A stretch of DNA of 64,000 nucleotides from a virus. Position numbers and translations under genes: made by a program. Below are positions 55,219 through 63,279 of this stretch, piece by piece; position 1 is the stretch's first letter; the number at the start of each line of letters is the position of its first letter. A model generated the notes under the pieces. It saw only the letters and a program-made list of their open reading frames with translations. It ran no database searches and had not been told where the DNA came from. The DNA lies in IMG/VR virus record IMGVR_UViG_3300032294_001984, positions 1 to 64,000 of that record. One strand, 5' to 3'.

Positions 55219-55782
55219 TTAATGGTTTATTTTATACATTACCTCAGGAGTGACAATATAATTATTAGTCAATGATTTTAATTTTAATAAAAAATCAAAA
55301 TCCTCCCCATCTCTATTATTATCAAATCTAAGATTTTCGAATTTATTTCTATAACAATATGATATCCCAACATTCCCAAATTGTATTGAATCTCCTTGGG
55401 GTAACACCCTACCGTCAGGGTATATCATTTTCCATATAATAAAATCATAATCATTGTATTTATGAAATAATGTGTCAACATATGTTGGGTCTAACGTATC
55501 GTCATCATCTAAGAATCCAATCCAATCAGTATCAACTAAATCTATTCCTGCATTTCTAACAAGTCCCGACATACCATGATAAGGACTGCTCCCCCCTAAC
55601 TTTTCTATTTTTAAACATTTAATTCTTTCATCATTAAACTCAACACCATCTACACCATCATAAATGATAATACATTTCCAATTGGGATTGGATTGATTTA
55701 AAAGTGAGTTAACACTATTTGTTAGTGTCGTTCGATTTACCGAAGGAATTATAAATGTAATTTTACTATCAATTGTTTGCAT
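55219..55782 (-). CDS. GT2-like glycosyltransferase (187 aa)
   Basis: A compact GT-A domain: ITFIIPSVNRTTLTNSVNSLLNQ, WKCIIIYDGVDG, GLVRNAGIDLVDTDWIGFLDDDDTLDP with the DDDD motif for metal. Short for the family, so the acceptor region is reduced. Overlaps the larger GT gene by 14 nt. Confidence 0.82.
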   Translation of the reverse strand: MQTIDSKITFIIPSVNRTTLTNSVNSLLNQSNPNWKCIIIYDGVDGVEFNDERIKCLKIEKLGGSSPYHGMSGLVRNAGIDLVDTDWIGFLDDDDTLDPTYVDTLFHKYNDYDFIIWKMIYPDGRVLPQGDSIQFGNVGISYCYRNKFENLRFDNNRDGEDFDFLLKLKSLTNNYIVTPEVMYKINH

Positions 55783-57292
55783 ATAATAATAAATTTTTTA
55801 TTTTATCTAAATTTTGATTAATGAATGGAATTAATTTAGTATTATAATCAATTAATTCTTGTTCATTTTTATCCGAAGATTGATTTCTTGTTTGACTTTC
55901 TAAATGATATGCAACTAAATTACCATTAAAATAATTATTGTAACCTAGTGAAATACATTTAATATTAAGTTCAACATCTTCAAAACAACCATAATAAATT
56001 TCATTAAAAAATCCACACTTTTCAAATAAAGATTTTTTAACCATGAGTAATGCCCCTGTATTACCTAACACTTGTTTTGTTGAGTTATTATAGTTATAGT
56101 AACTATGGAGTCCGTCGTGAGTTACTTTAAGTGACCTATCAGGATATGCAATCATAATAATACCATTATGTTGTATTGTATTGTCACCATAGTGGAGTCT
56201 TGCCCCAATAGTCCCTACATTAATATTATCTTTAAATGTCTTTAACATACCATAAATAACATTATTTAATACCACAATATCGTTATTACAGAATAATAAA
56301 AATTCAAAAGTATCATCAATATGGTTTTTAACCACATCGTTATTTATTTTAGCAAAATTATAATAATCATACTCAATCAATTTGATTATTACATTCTCTT
56401 TGTTTTTAATAATGAAGTTTTTAATTTGTGTTTTTTCTTCTTCAGAAGACCCGGTATCGGCAATAAAGATTTCAAAAATATTTGTATTACAATGGGTAAC
56501 TAATGAGTTAATACAATTAAATAACATATCAACATTTCCTTTTGTCGGTATGATGACCGCAACTTTTTTAATGTTTTTAATTGGTTTTTCCTTTATCTGG
56601 TCAACAAAAACTTTAGTTGGTTTTAAATCTATTGGCAAGACAGATTTGTATTTTTCTAAAAACTTATCTTTACTATGAAAAAATTCTTCATTTGGTTGAC
56701 CAACGGATTGATGAGTAATTTCAAATGAAGTTGTTACTCCAATTTTTATTCCATCCAAATAATTCGGTAAACAAAATCCATGGTCATAAAAATGAAATCT
56801 ACCAAAACTTTCATCAAACAAATGTTTAATTTTTGTTTTATTAAATGAAATGAATAATCCATCAATAGTTACAACAGGGATTAATTCAGGTAGTTTTGTG
56901 GAGTATTTGTTAATCCATTTCTTTTGTCCCGGAGGATGATGGTAAACTTGACCTACCATTGTTTGATTCAGTCTTTCCCAATAAACACCTGACTCAGGGA
57001 AATAACAAGAACCCGCTTTTCCAATTACACCGAATTCGGGGGAATTAGAAAAATCCTGAATTAATTTCTTACCCCACCCATTCTCTAATCTAATATCGTT
57101 ATGACAACATACCACAATATCATATTTTGATTGTGATATTCCTTTATTATACACCTCGGCAAGTGAATATTGATTATGATTTTCAAATTCTAATATTTCA
57201 TAATCTTTAATTCCGATTGTTTTAGATAAATGAGATTTGAATTCTTTATTGTAATTCAAATCTTTATGTGTTGAGTAAATTATTGTTATCAT
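55769..57292 (-). CDS. two-domain GT2 glycosyltransferase (507 aa)
   Basis: Domain 1 (residues 1-230) begins MITIIYSTHKDLNYN and has DIVVCCHNDIRLENGWGKKL; domain 2 (245-507) begins KKVAVIIPTKGNVDMLFNCI with FLLFCNNDIVVLN and GALLMVKKSLFEKCGFFNE. Both are GT-A-like, so one protein may add two sugars or use one domain for binding. Overlaps the next gene by 29 nt. Confidence 0.85.
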   Translation of the reverse strand: MITIIYSTHKDLNYNKEFKSHLSKTIGIKDYEILEFENHNQYSLAEVYNKGISQSKYDIVVCCHNDIRLENGWGKKLIQDFSNSPEFGVIGKAGSCYFPESGVYWERLNQTMVGQVYHHPPGQKKWINKYSTKLPELIPVVTIDGLFISFNKTKIKHLFDESFGRFHFYDHGFCLPNYLDGIKIGVTTSFEITHQSVGQPNEEFFHSKDKFLEKYKSVLPIDLKPTKVFVDQIKEKPIKNIKKVAVIIPTKGNVDMLFNCINSLVTHCNTNIFEIFIADTGSSEEEKTQIKNFIIKNKENVIIKLIEYDYYNFAKINNDVVKNHIDDTFEFLLFCNNDIVVLNNVIYGMLKTFKDNINVGTIGARLHYGDNTIQHNGIIMIAYPDRSLKVTHDGLHSYYNYNNSTKQVLGNTGALLMVKKSLFEKCGFFNEIYYGCFEDVELNIKCISLGYNNYFNGNLVAYHLESQTRNQSSDKNEQELIDYNTKLIPFINQNLDKIKNLLLYANN

Positions 57293-58001
57293 TATGTATA
57301 AATTTTAGTGCTGTAACGTCTTCGATTTCATTTATATTATGAGCATCAAACTCATCTATATTTCTTTTTTGATAGGTATCTGACCTACCTCGATTTATTT
57401 TCTCTATAAATTCTTCTCTTGTTTTACAAAAATAATGATTAATTTGTGCTATATCATCTAAAGTATTTCTATTAAAACTTCCGGAAAAAAGTTCTTTATT
57501 TGTATTACACAACATTTTATTATGAGGTGCGTGAACCCCCATAATTACATCATTGGTTAGTTTAATCGTTGACTTAATGTGTTCATTAACACCTAATTGT
57601 CTTTTAGTAAATCTCTTTATGACACTATATTCATCGGTAACTCCGGTTAAATTATTATCACCAAATAAAATCCAATTAACCCCAATCCCATCAAAATCTT
57701 GATAATCTTGTATAAATTCTTTTATGTTTTTATGTTTCTTTAAAACCAAAAATTCATCAACATCAAAAAACGATACCCAATCATAATTAGTTTTATTTTT
57801 TTGGATAAAATCATTATATGCAGGTACTTGACGAACTTCACCATCATATTCAATTTTAATAACATTAGGTTCTTCTATTTGACACCTCCAATTATTTTGA
57901 TAAATAAAAATGTCATCATACCCTAATTTTTTATGATAATCAATCCATTCTTGGATATAATTATCTTCGTTTTTTGCAATACAAACTAACGCTATTTTCA
58001 T
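57264..58001 (-). CDS. GT92-like (DUF23) glycosyltransferase (245 aa)
   Basis: The start at 58001 (MKIALVCIAKNEDNYIQEWID) is chosen because the family begins here and the upstream dUTPase gene ends at 58003. VCIAKNEDNYIQEWIDYHKKLGYDDIFIY, then DWVSFFDVDEFLVLKKH with the D-x-D motif, then INHYFCKTREEFIEKINRGR. Family members transfer galactose or similar sugars. Confidence 0.85.
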   Translation of the reverse strand: MKIALVCIAKNEDNYIQEWIDYHKKLGYDDIFIYQNNWRCQIEEPNVIKIEYDGEVRQVPAYNDFIQKNKTNYDWVSFFDVDEFLVLKKHKNIKEFIQDYQDFDGIGVNWILFGDNNLTGVTDEYSVIKRFTKRQLGVNEHIKSTIKLTNDVIMGVHAPHNKMLCNTNKELFSGSFNRNTLDDIAQINHYFCKTREEFIEKINRGRSDTYQKRNIDEFDAHNINEIEDVTALKFIHNDNNNLLNT

Positions 58002-58002
58002 A

Positions 58003-58629
58003 TTAAACAATTCCCGTTGAACCAAATCCATTATCCCCCCTATCTTTATCTTCGACTTTACCAACTTGTTCAAATATAACATATTTTCCTTGAACAACAG
58101 GGCATAACACACCTTGACCAACTTTCATTCCTTTAGGGATTGTGACAGTCGTATTATTTGTGTTGAAAACAATTACTTGTATTTCTCCTGTGTATCCTTG
58201 GTCTACAGTTCCCGGAGTATTAAGAACCGTTAACCCTTGTTTGATAGCTAAACCACTTTTAGGTCTAACTTGAATCTCATAACCTTCTTGAAATGAAACT
58301 TTTAATCCTGTTGGGACTAACGCTCTTCCAAATGGACCTATGATTACTTCTTCTGCGGCGTGTAAATCAAAACCCGAATCAGACGGATAAGCATATTTTG
58401 GAAAAACAGAATCTTCATTGACTAATTCAACTTTAATGGTTCTTGACCTTAATGATTGGTTAATTTCGTTTTCCATTTCTTCAGTTGAAAGTCCTAGCAA
58501 TTCTTCTAATTCTTTTTGATATTCTTCATCAGTTTCTATACCCAAATCTGATTTAATTTTTTCAAATTGTTTTGCAATCTCTTCTCTTGTTTTTGGGTCA
58601 AATGCTCCCATATTATTTAACTCTAACAT
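58003..58629 (-). CDS. dut: dUTPase (deoxyuridine triphosphatase), 208 aa
   Basis: It hydrolyses dUTP to dUMP and diphosphate. All five motifs are visible: SGFDLHAAEEV (1), RPKSGLAIK (2), GTVDQGYTGEI (3), a motif-4 segment near KGMKVGQGVLCPV and the C-terminal RGDNGFGSTG (5) that covers the active site. An N-terminal extension of about 65 acidic helical residues is unusual; its role is unknown. Its ATG overlaps the upstream stop codon (TAATG). Confidence 0.93.
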   Translation of the reverse strand: MLELNNMGAFDPKTREEIAKQFEKIKSDLGIETDEEYQKELEELLGLSTEEMENEINQSLRSRTIKVELVNEDSVFPKYAYPSDSGFDLHAAEEVIIGPFGRALVPTGLKVSFQEGYEIQVRPKSGLAIKQGLTVLNTPGTVDQGYTGEIQVIVFNTNNTTVTIPKGMKVGQGVLCPVVQGKYVIFEQVGKVEDKDRGDNGFGSTGIV

Positions 58630-59330
58630 TATTTTAATTCATTTAATTTTTTTATGACATCGATTAACACCGATACGTCTTTTTCACAATATTCTACAAT
58701 ACCCTTTATATCTTTTTTTACCCAAAATGCCTCATGAACTTTATTTCCGGTCACTTCCATATTTTTGGAAGACTCGACTCCCAAACATACACACATGAGT
58801 TCTAATGATGCGATTGAACCATATCCACCATATTGCCAAACTTCTTTGGTATCTAATGCTTTAATTTCCCATGGCTTAGTATCGTGTCCGGGTAATATTT
58901 TTGGCGGCATAATTCCATTCATTATCATTCGTTTTGCCAACATCGGAATATCAAATCCTTTAACATTGTGTCCACATAAAAAGAAACCAAGTTCCCCAAC
59001 TCTATGTAATAGTTTTTGAACTTCTTGTAACATCACTTTTTCATCGGGATTACTAAACGATTGCATTTTGGTTTCCCCTTTGTCAGTTACGAAGGCAACA
59101 CTCACACAAGCAATCCTTGCGAACTCAGGAACTAACGCTGAGCGGTTAACAAACATATCCCCGACAGGTTTGTCGGCATCTTCAGGAAATCTTTTTTGAA
59201 ACCAATCGTGGTAATTTTCAAATTGAAATGCCAACTCGGGTCTGTTCGTTTTGAGAGATTCCCAATCAGGTTGGACTCCAACCGTTTCAATATCTAAAAA
59301 TAAAAGTTTTGTTAATGGTATGTTTATCAT
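58629..59330 (-). CDS. 3'-5' exonuclease, DnaQ/RNase H-like (233 aa)
   Basis: Exonuclease motifs: LFLDIETVG (Exo I, Asp and Glu), CGHNVKGFDIPMLA (Exo II) and IVEYCEKDVSVLIDV (Exo III, final Asp). The order and the FDIPMLAKRM block suit predicted PolB-like exonucleases. In phages such a protein may proofread or degrade DNA. Overlaps its neighbours by 1-4 nt, so strongly coupled. Confidence 0.88.
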   Translation of the reverse strand: MINIPLTKLLFLDIETVGVQPDWESLKTNRPELAFQFENYHDWFQKRFPEDADKPVGDMFVNRSALVPEFARIACVSVAFVTDKGETKMQSFSNPDEKVMLQEVQKLLHRVGELGFFLCGHNVKGFDIPMLAKRMIMNGIMPPKILPGHDTKPWEIKALDTKEVWQYGGYGSIASLELMCVCLGVESSKNMEVTGNKVHEAFWVKKDIKGIVEYCEKDVSVLIDVIKKLNELK

Positions 59331-60538
59331 TTGATTACTGATTTATAAAATGAAGCTCTATCTTTTGTCACATTATTCAAGTCATATTTGTCCTTTACGG
59401 TTTCATATAACCTTTCACCCATATCTTTAACCATGTTTGGATTTTTAACCAATTTTTCAATGTACTTAGACCAATCAGAGTGATTTCTTTTTTCGTCAAC
59501 CAACATAGCATTTCCATCAACAAAATTACCATGTTCTAAACAATGTTTCAAATCTATGGTATATGGCCCAATATTTGACGCGATAATTGCTTTCTTGTAA
59601 AATCCTGCTTCAATCACTTTCAATTGAGATTTCATTCGGTTAAACATGTGGTTTTTAATTGGAGCTAAAGATATATCAAATTTTGAATAATTCTTCGCAT
59701 AAGATGTTACAGGTTGTGTCCAAACTCTAACATATGCTTCATTTAACTCATTTGGGTATTTTGTTTCTTGGGTATATTGTAACAAATATTTTTTATACTC
59801 TTCAGAAACCGTTGTAAGATTTTTTGTGAATATCTTCTCATATTGAGCCCAAACCGTTTCGTGAGGTAAAATGTTTCTTTTTTTATGTTCACCTGTTTGT
59901 TGATTAATCTCGGTCACAGTTCCTCTCGTATCAAATCCACATAGAACAAATTGTAGTTTGTCTTTACATTGAGAAATCCTTGTAAAATCTAATAATTGTA
60001 AATCGTGTAAATGTGATGACCCACCTAACCACCCAACTCTCATTCTATCTGATTCTATTGTAGGTTCTTTGAATTGAGGTTCGTTTGGATTAATTGCATT
60101 TGGAAAAACCACAACATTTTTATTGTATTTACGAACCTCGTCCGCAAATAATTCGGTTGTTGTTGTAACATATTTGGAAACTCTAAGATTTGCGACGATT
60201 TTTTCATTAATCTTATTAACTCGAATAATATCGTGAATAGGGTGTTCTTTACCCGGCATCCAATAATCATCAATATCACAAATAGTTACAATTCCAAGGT
60301 CATTTAATTTTTGAATTAATGCGTGAGCTCTTTCAAAATCATGACCAATACTTCTATGATATGCAACGATTTGATACTCCTTCCAAAAGTTCATATCATC
60401 ATATGATGGGTCATAAACTATATCAACATGGAATTCATTTCCGTATAAATTTTGTAGGAAGACATGAGGGTCAACTGACCTGAATTTACCCACACCTGTT
60501 CTATCAGATGGGACAACTAATACTTTGATTTTAGACAT
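59327..60538 (-). CDS. glycosyltransferase GT4-like (403 aa)
   Basis: GT-B-type protein with an ATCDIDDYW-like block (TICDIDDYWMPGKEHP), VVVFPNAINPNEPQF, RVGWLGGSSHLHDLQLL and the donor site QLKVIEAGFYKKAIIASNIGPY. The first member of the minus-strand sugar block in transcription order. Similar proteins in large phages are encoded next to structural genes. Substrate unknown. Confidence 0.82.
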   Translation of the reverse strand: MSKIKVLVVPSDRTGVGKFRSVDPHVFLQNLYGNEFHVDIVYDPSYDDMNFWKEYQIVAYHRSIGHDFERAHALIQKLNDLGIVTICDIDDYWMPGKEHPIHDIIRVNKINEKIVANLRVSKYVTTTTELFADEVRKYNKNVVVFPNAINPNEPQFKEPTIESDRMRVGWLGGSSHLHDLQLLDFTRISQCKDKLQFVLCGFDTRGTVTEINQQTGEHKKRNILPHETVWAQYEKIFTKNLTTVSEEYKKYLLQYTQETKYPNELNEAYVRVWTQPVTSYAKNYSKFDISLAPIKNHMFNRMKSQLKVIEAGFYKKAIIASNIGPYTIDLKHCLEHGNFVDGNAMLVDEKRNHSDWSKYIEKLVKNPNMVKDMGERLYETVKDKYDLNNVTKDRASFYKSVIK

Positions 60539-60595
60539 AATTAATTAATATATTTTTTTAAAATATAGTAATTTTAGTCTAAGAATAAAGGGGGG

Positions 60596-61222
60596 CTAAG
60601 ATAATTTTTTAATTTTTGTCACTTTTCCTTCAAATACATGTTTACCTACTTTGAATGTAAAAACCTCATTAGATTTTTCAGAACTTTCAGTGATTAAACC
60701 ATTCTCGTGTAATGCTTCATTTACCGCCTCATTAATCATTTTTTTAATTAAATCGTAATCAATACCCGATGTAGATGATTGAGTTTGTTGTTTTGGTTTT
60801 GCGGATTCAGGAATATAACTACCTTCATTTTTTTTCATTAACCTTGATGCCTTCTCAATTAACTCATTTGAAATAGTTGTTGTTTGTGATTGAGGTTGAG
60901 CAATCGGATGTTCCATCATTAACCTTTTAATTTCATCAGGTAACTTAGAATTTTTAATAGCGTCTACAGTAGGAACTCCAACAGGTTTTGTATTTTCTCT
61001 TGGTTCGTTTGAAACAAAAGGTTGATTTCTTTGTTGTGATTCACCTAAAAATTCGCTTGGAATATTATATTTTGCATTCGGAATGTTAAATGTTTCCGGG
61101 GTGTTTAATTGTTGTAACGATGTTGGTGGTAACCCTCCGTTTAAAGAATTAGAACTTTTTATTCCATCTGCTTTATCCATAATTGCTTTTGATAAAGCTA
61201 ATTTTTCCATTAATCTATCCAT
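60596..61222 (-). CDS. unknown protein with disordered N-half (208 aa)
   Basis: Residues 1-150 are Gln/Pro/Ser-rich with short helices; the C-terminal ~55 residues (YDLIKKMINEAVNEALHENGLI ... FTFKVGKHVFEGKVTKIKKL) form a small helix-plus-beta unit. First 30 residues (MDRLMEKLALSKAIMDKADG) are a helix. Role unknown; likely virion-related by position. Confidence 0.65.
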   Translation of the reverse strand: MDRLMEKLALSKAIMDKADGIKSSNSLNGGLPPTSLQQLNTPETFNIPNAKYNIPSEFLGESQQRNQPFVSNEPRENTKPVGVPTVDAIKNSKLPDEIKRLMMEHPIAQPQSQTTTISNELIEKASRLMKKNEGSYIPESAKPKQQTQSSTSGIDYDLIKKMINEAVNEALHENGLITESSEKSNEVFTFKVGKHVFEGKVTKIKKLS

Positions 61223-61240
61223 ATTATATTTATTTTCTTG

Positions 61241-61639
61241 TTATGTCGCCGGAGTTCCTTCAAATTTAGCATTAATAATTACACTAGTCATGCTTTTGTC
61301 TCCATTAAAATTATAATTAGGTCGTGGAGTATTGTAAATCTCACCAGTTGGTTTACTTGAAAGTATTTTATCTAATCTAAAAATCCTCCATCCGGGTAAA
61401 GGTTGTTCTCCTTTAAATCCTGTATAAGAAGCTCCTTCACTATCCCATACTCTTAAAATTTTGTTACCTGCTTTACTAACTCCTAAACACACAGGTTCAA
61501 TTTGACGTAACCCTCTACCACCCGGTTCATCACCATCATAATAGATTATTAAAACTTTTCTATTTTTTATTGCATCAACAATACTATCGATTGAGGCAAT
61601 CTCACAAATTAAACCTTTTAATGCTCCTTGGAGTTTCAT
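61241..61639 (-). CDS. WYL-like domain protein (132 aa)
   Basis: The stretch VDAIKNRKVLIIYYDGDEPGGRGLRQIEPVCLGVSKAGNKILRVWDSEG is like a WYL domain (YY replacing WYL-type residues, R-x-I-EP block). No helix-turn-helix is attached, so it is not a standard transcription regulator. The remainder (GWRIFRLDKI) completes the domain. It may sense a ligand or bind DNA ends; the role in phages is not settled. Confidence 0.7.
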   Translation of the reverse strand: MKLQGALKGLICEIASIDSIVDAIKNRKVLIIYYDGDEPGGRGLRQIEPVCLGVSKAGNKILRVWDSEGASYTGFKGEQPLPGWRIFRLDKILSSKPTGEIYNTPRPNYNFNGDKSMTSVIINAKFEGTPAT

Positions 61640-61932
61640 TAGAAATTAGGGTAAGTTTTAGATGGGTTAAATTTATTTTTAACAATTGTATTTTTACGTT
61701 CAGTTACATCTTCAATTGTTCCCGCACCATTATTATACACATCTAAAAATATTCCCGTTCCTCTACCTCTAGAATCCCCATCAGCAAGAGCGTCTTTATT
61801 AACTGCGGAATATTCATTACCAACTCTATTATAATCGTTTCTAGGGATTAAACTTATTCTTTGTTGGTCTGAAAGTGCCGTCAATTGATTATTTTCTGTT
61901 TGATTTAAATTTACTGGAATTTGAGCTGGCAT
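61639..61932 (-). CDS. unknown small protein (97 aa)
   Basis: Asn/Gln/Arg-rich with little predicted structure; sits one base from the WYL-like gene. Possibly a structural linker or internal protein. No family recognised. Confidence 0.65.
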   Translation of the reverse strand: MPAQIPVNLNQTENNQLTALSDQQRISLIPRNDYNRVGNEYSAVNKDALADGDSRGRGTGIFLDVYNNGAGTIEDVTERKNTIVKNKFNPSKTYPNF

Positions 61933-61936
61933 AGTT

Positions 61937-62404
61937 TTATAGTTTTGAAATTAATTCGTTTATTCTCATTAAACTTTCAGTAACTGCCGCATTGTATCTA
62001 TCGATAGTTTTTGAATGTTCTTGAGATGGCCTTACATTTGTGAAGTCTTTTTTCTCATGAGAGTCAATAAATTGATTCATCATACCAGCGTTCATTTTAT
62101 TTGTCTTGGTATTTTTAAGATAGTCTCTCATTTTTCTCAATTCGTCGTTAACCCAATTTTTGATTTCAATACCACCATTTAAAACAAATGAAGGTTCATT
62201 TTGGTTACCTTTAAAATTGTCAAAAAAGTTTTTAATTCTTTTTAATTGTTTATATGTTATAAATTTTTGATTTTGGAGTTCTTTGTTTCTATTGTATCCT
62301 TCAGTATTGTTGTCTGCATTTTTTACCCGATGAAAACATTTTTTCATGTGTTCCCTTTTATCTGAAGGGAATTCAATCTCCTTATCGTATAAACTTCTAT
62401 TCAC
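61937..62404 (-). CDS. unknown helical protein (155 aa)
   Basis: Very basic and helical (SDKREHMKKCFHRVKNADNN, FITYKQLKRIKNFFDNFKGN, NWVNDELRKMRDYLKNTKTN). Overlaps the next gene by 8 nt. No known domain. Confidence 0.68.
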   Translation of the reverse strand: MNRSLYDKEIEFPSDKREHMKKCFHRVKNADNNTEGYNRNKELQNQKFITYKQLKRIKNFFDNFKGNQNEPSFVLNGGIEIKNWVNDELRKMRDYLKNTKTNKMNAGMMNQFIDSHEKKDFTNVRPSQEHSKTIDRYNAAVTESLMRINELISKL

Positions 62405-63227
62405 CTTTTTTTATGAGTTTAATTAAATCTTCTTTTGAATAACCATTACTTTCAGCATGTTTCAAAAGAGATTTTAAATTTTTTCTAATTAATAATGGTA
62501 ATTCATTGATATCTTTACCCATATCTTTTTTACCAACTTCAGAATTATCTGAATTTTTTTTACCCATTAGAATATCTTCAACAACTTTAATCATTTTTTG
62601 TTTTTGAATTTCAGATAGAGTTGCTCTTGTAATAAAATTTTTATCGTGATAATATTTTGATTTTTTATCTTTATTACCTGTTGGGTCTTGACCTTTTTGT
62701 TTTGTTCTTTCTTTTGCCTCGTCAGGGTCCATACCCATCTTTTTTACTAAATATTTGTAAGTCTGAGCTCCGTCCATATCTTCAGTTTCCTCATATCCAA
62801 ATGCTCCGGACATATCAATTTCACTAACCTCTTCAACAGATTCTCCATAATATGTTCTATAACCACGAGAAATAGGGTCATTCGTAATCCTTGCCGCCGC
62901 AACCGTTTGGTCCATAGTTTTATGTGGGTGTAATCTTGGGTCAAGAATCGGGATTTTAGAATTAGATAATGCACCATCTAAATTTACCAATTCCTCTAAA
63001 TCTTTTTTAAGACCTTTAGTTGTTTTAATTTTTTTCTCTTTGGCGACTTTCTTAAGATGGTTTTTAACCTTAACACCTTTACTTTTTTCAAAATGAATTA
63101 CTTCGTCTTTTTTACGAGCTTCTGTTAAATTTTCCTCTACAGAGTAGTATAAAGAGTATTTGTCTCCCTTATCTCTTAATAGAAAGTAGTATGGCGATGA
63201 ATAAAATTCTGTATCTGTTGTAATCAT
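62397..63227 (-). CDS. unknown protein (276 aa), possible internal virion protein
   Basis: Residues 30-40 (VEENLTEARKK) include an L-T-E|A site; the body is Lys/Asp-rich and helical, with many GKK/DK segments, and ends SNGYSKEDLIKLIKKG. A late-box candidate is 16 nt before the start, facing the one for the plus-strand gene. Composition and promoter suggest a late, packaged protein. Confidence 0.65.
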   Translation of the reverse strand: MITTDTEFYSSPYYFLLRDKGDKYSLYYSVEENLTEARKKDEVIHFEKSKGVKVKNHLKKVAKEKKIKTTKGLKKDLEELVNLDGALSNSKIPILDPRLHPHKTMDQTVAAARITNDPISRGYRTYYGESVEEVSEIDMSGAFGYEETEDMDGAQTYKYLVKKMGMDPDEAKERTKQKGQDPTGNKDKKSKYYHDKNFITRATLSEIQKQKMIKVVEDILMGKKNSDNSEVGKKDMGKDINELPLLIRKNLKSLLKHAESNGYSKEDLIKLIKKGE

Positions 63228-63243
63228 CTCGTCTTTTTTATAT

Positions 63244-63270
63244 ATAAATACTCTCTTATCAAGTATTTAT
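63244..63270. promoter_or_regulatory. divergent TATTTAT late boxes
   Basis: ATAAATA (63244-63250) serves the minus-strand gene starting at 63227. TATTTAT (63264-63270, AAGTATTTATCAT) serves the plus-strand gene starting at 63280. The pair stands back to back. Confidence 0.5.
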
Positions 63271-63279
63271 CATAGTATT

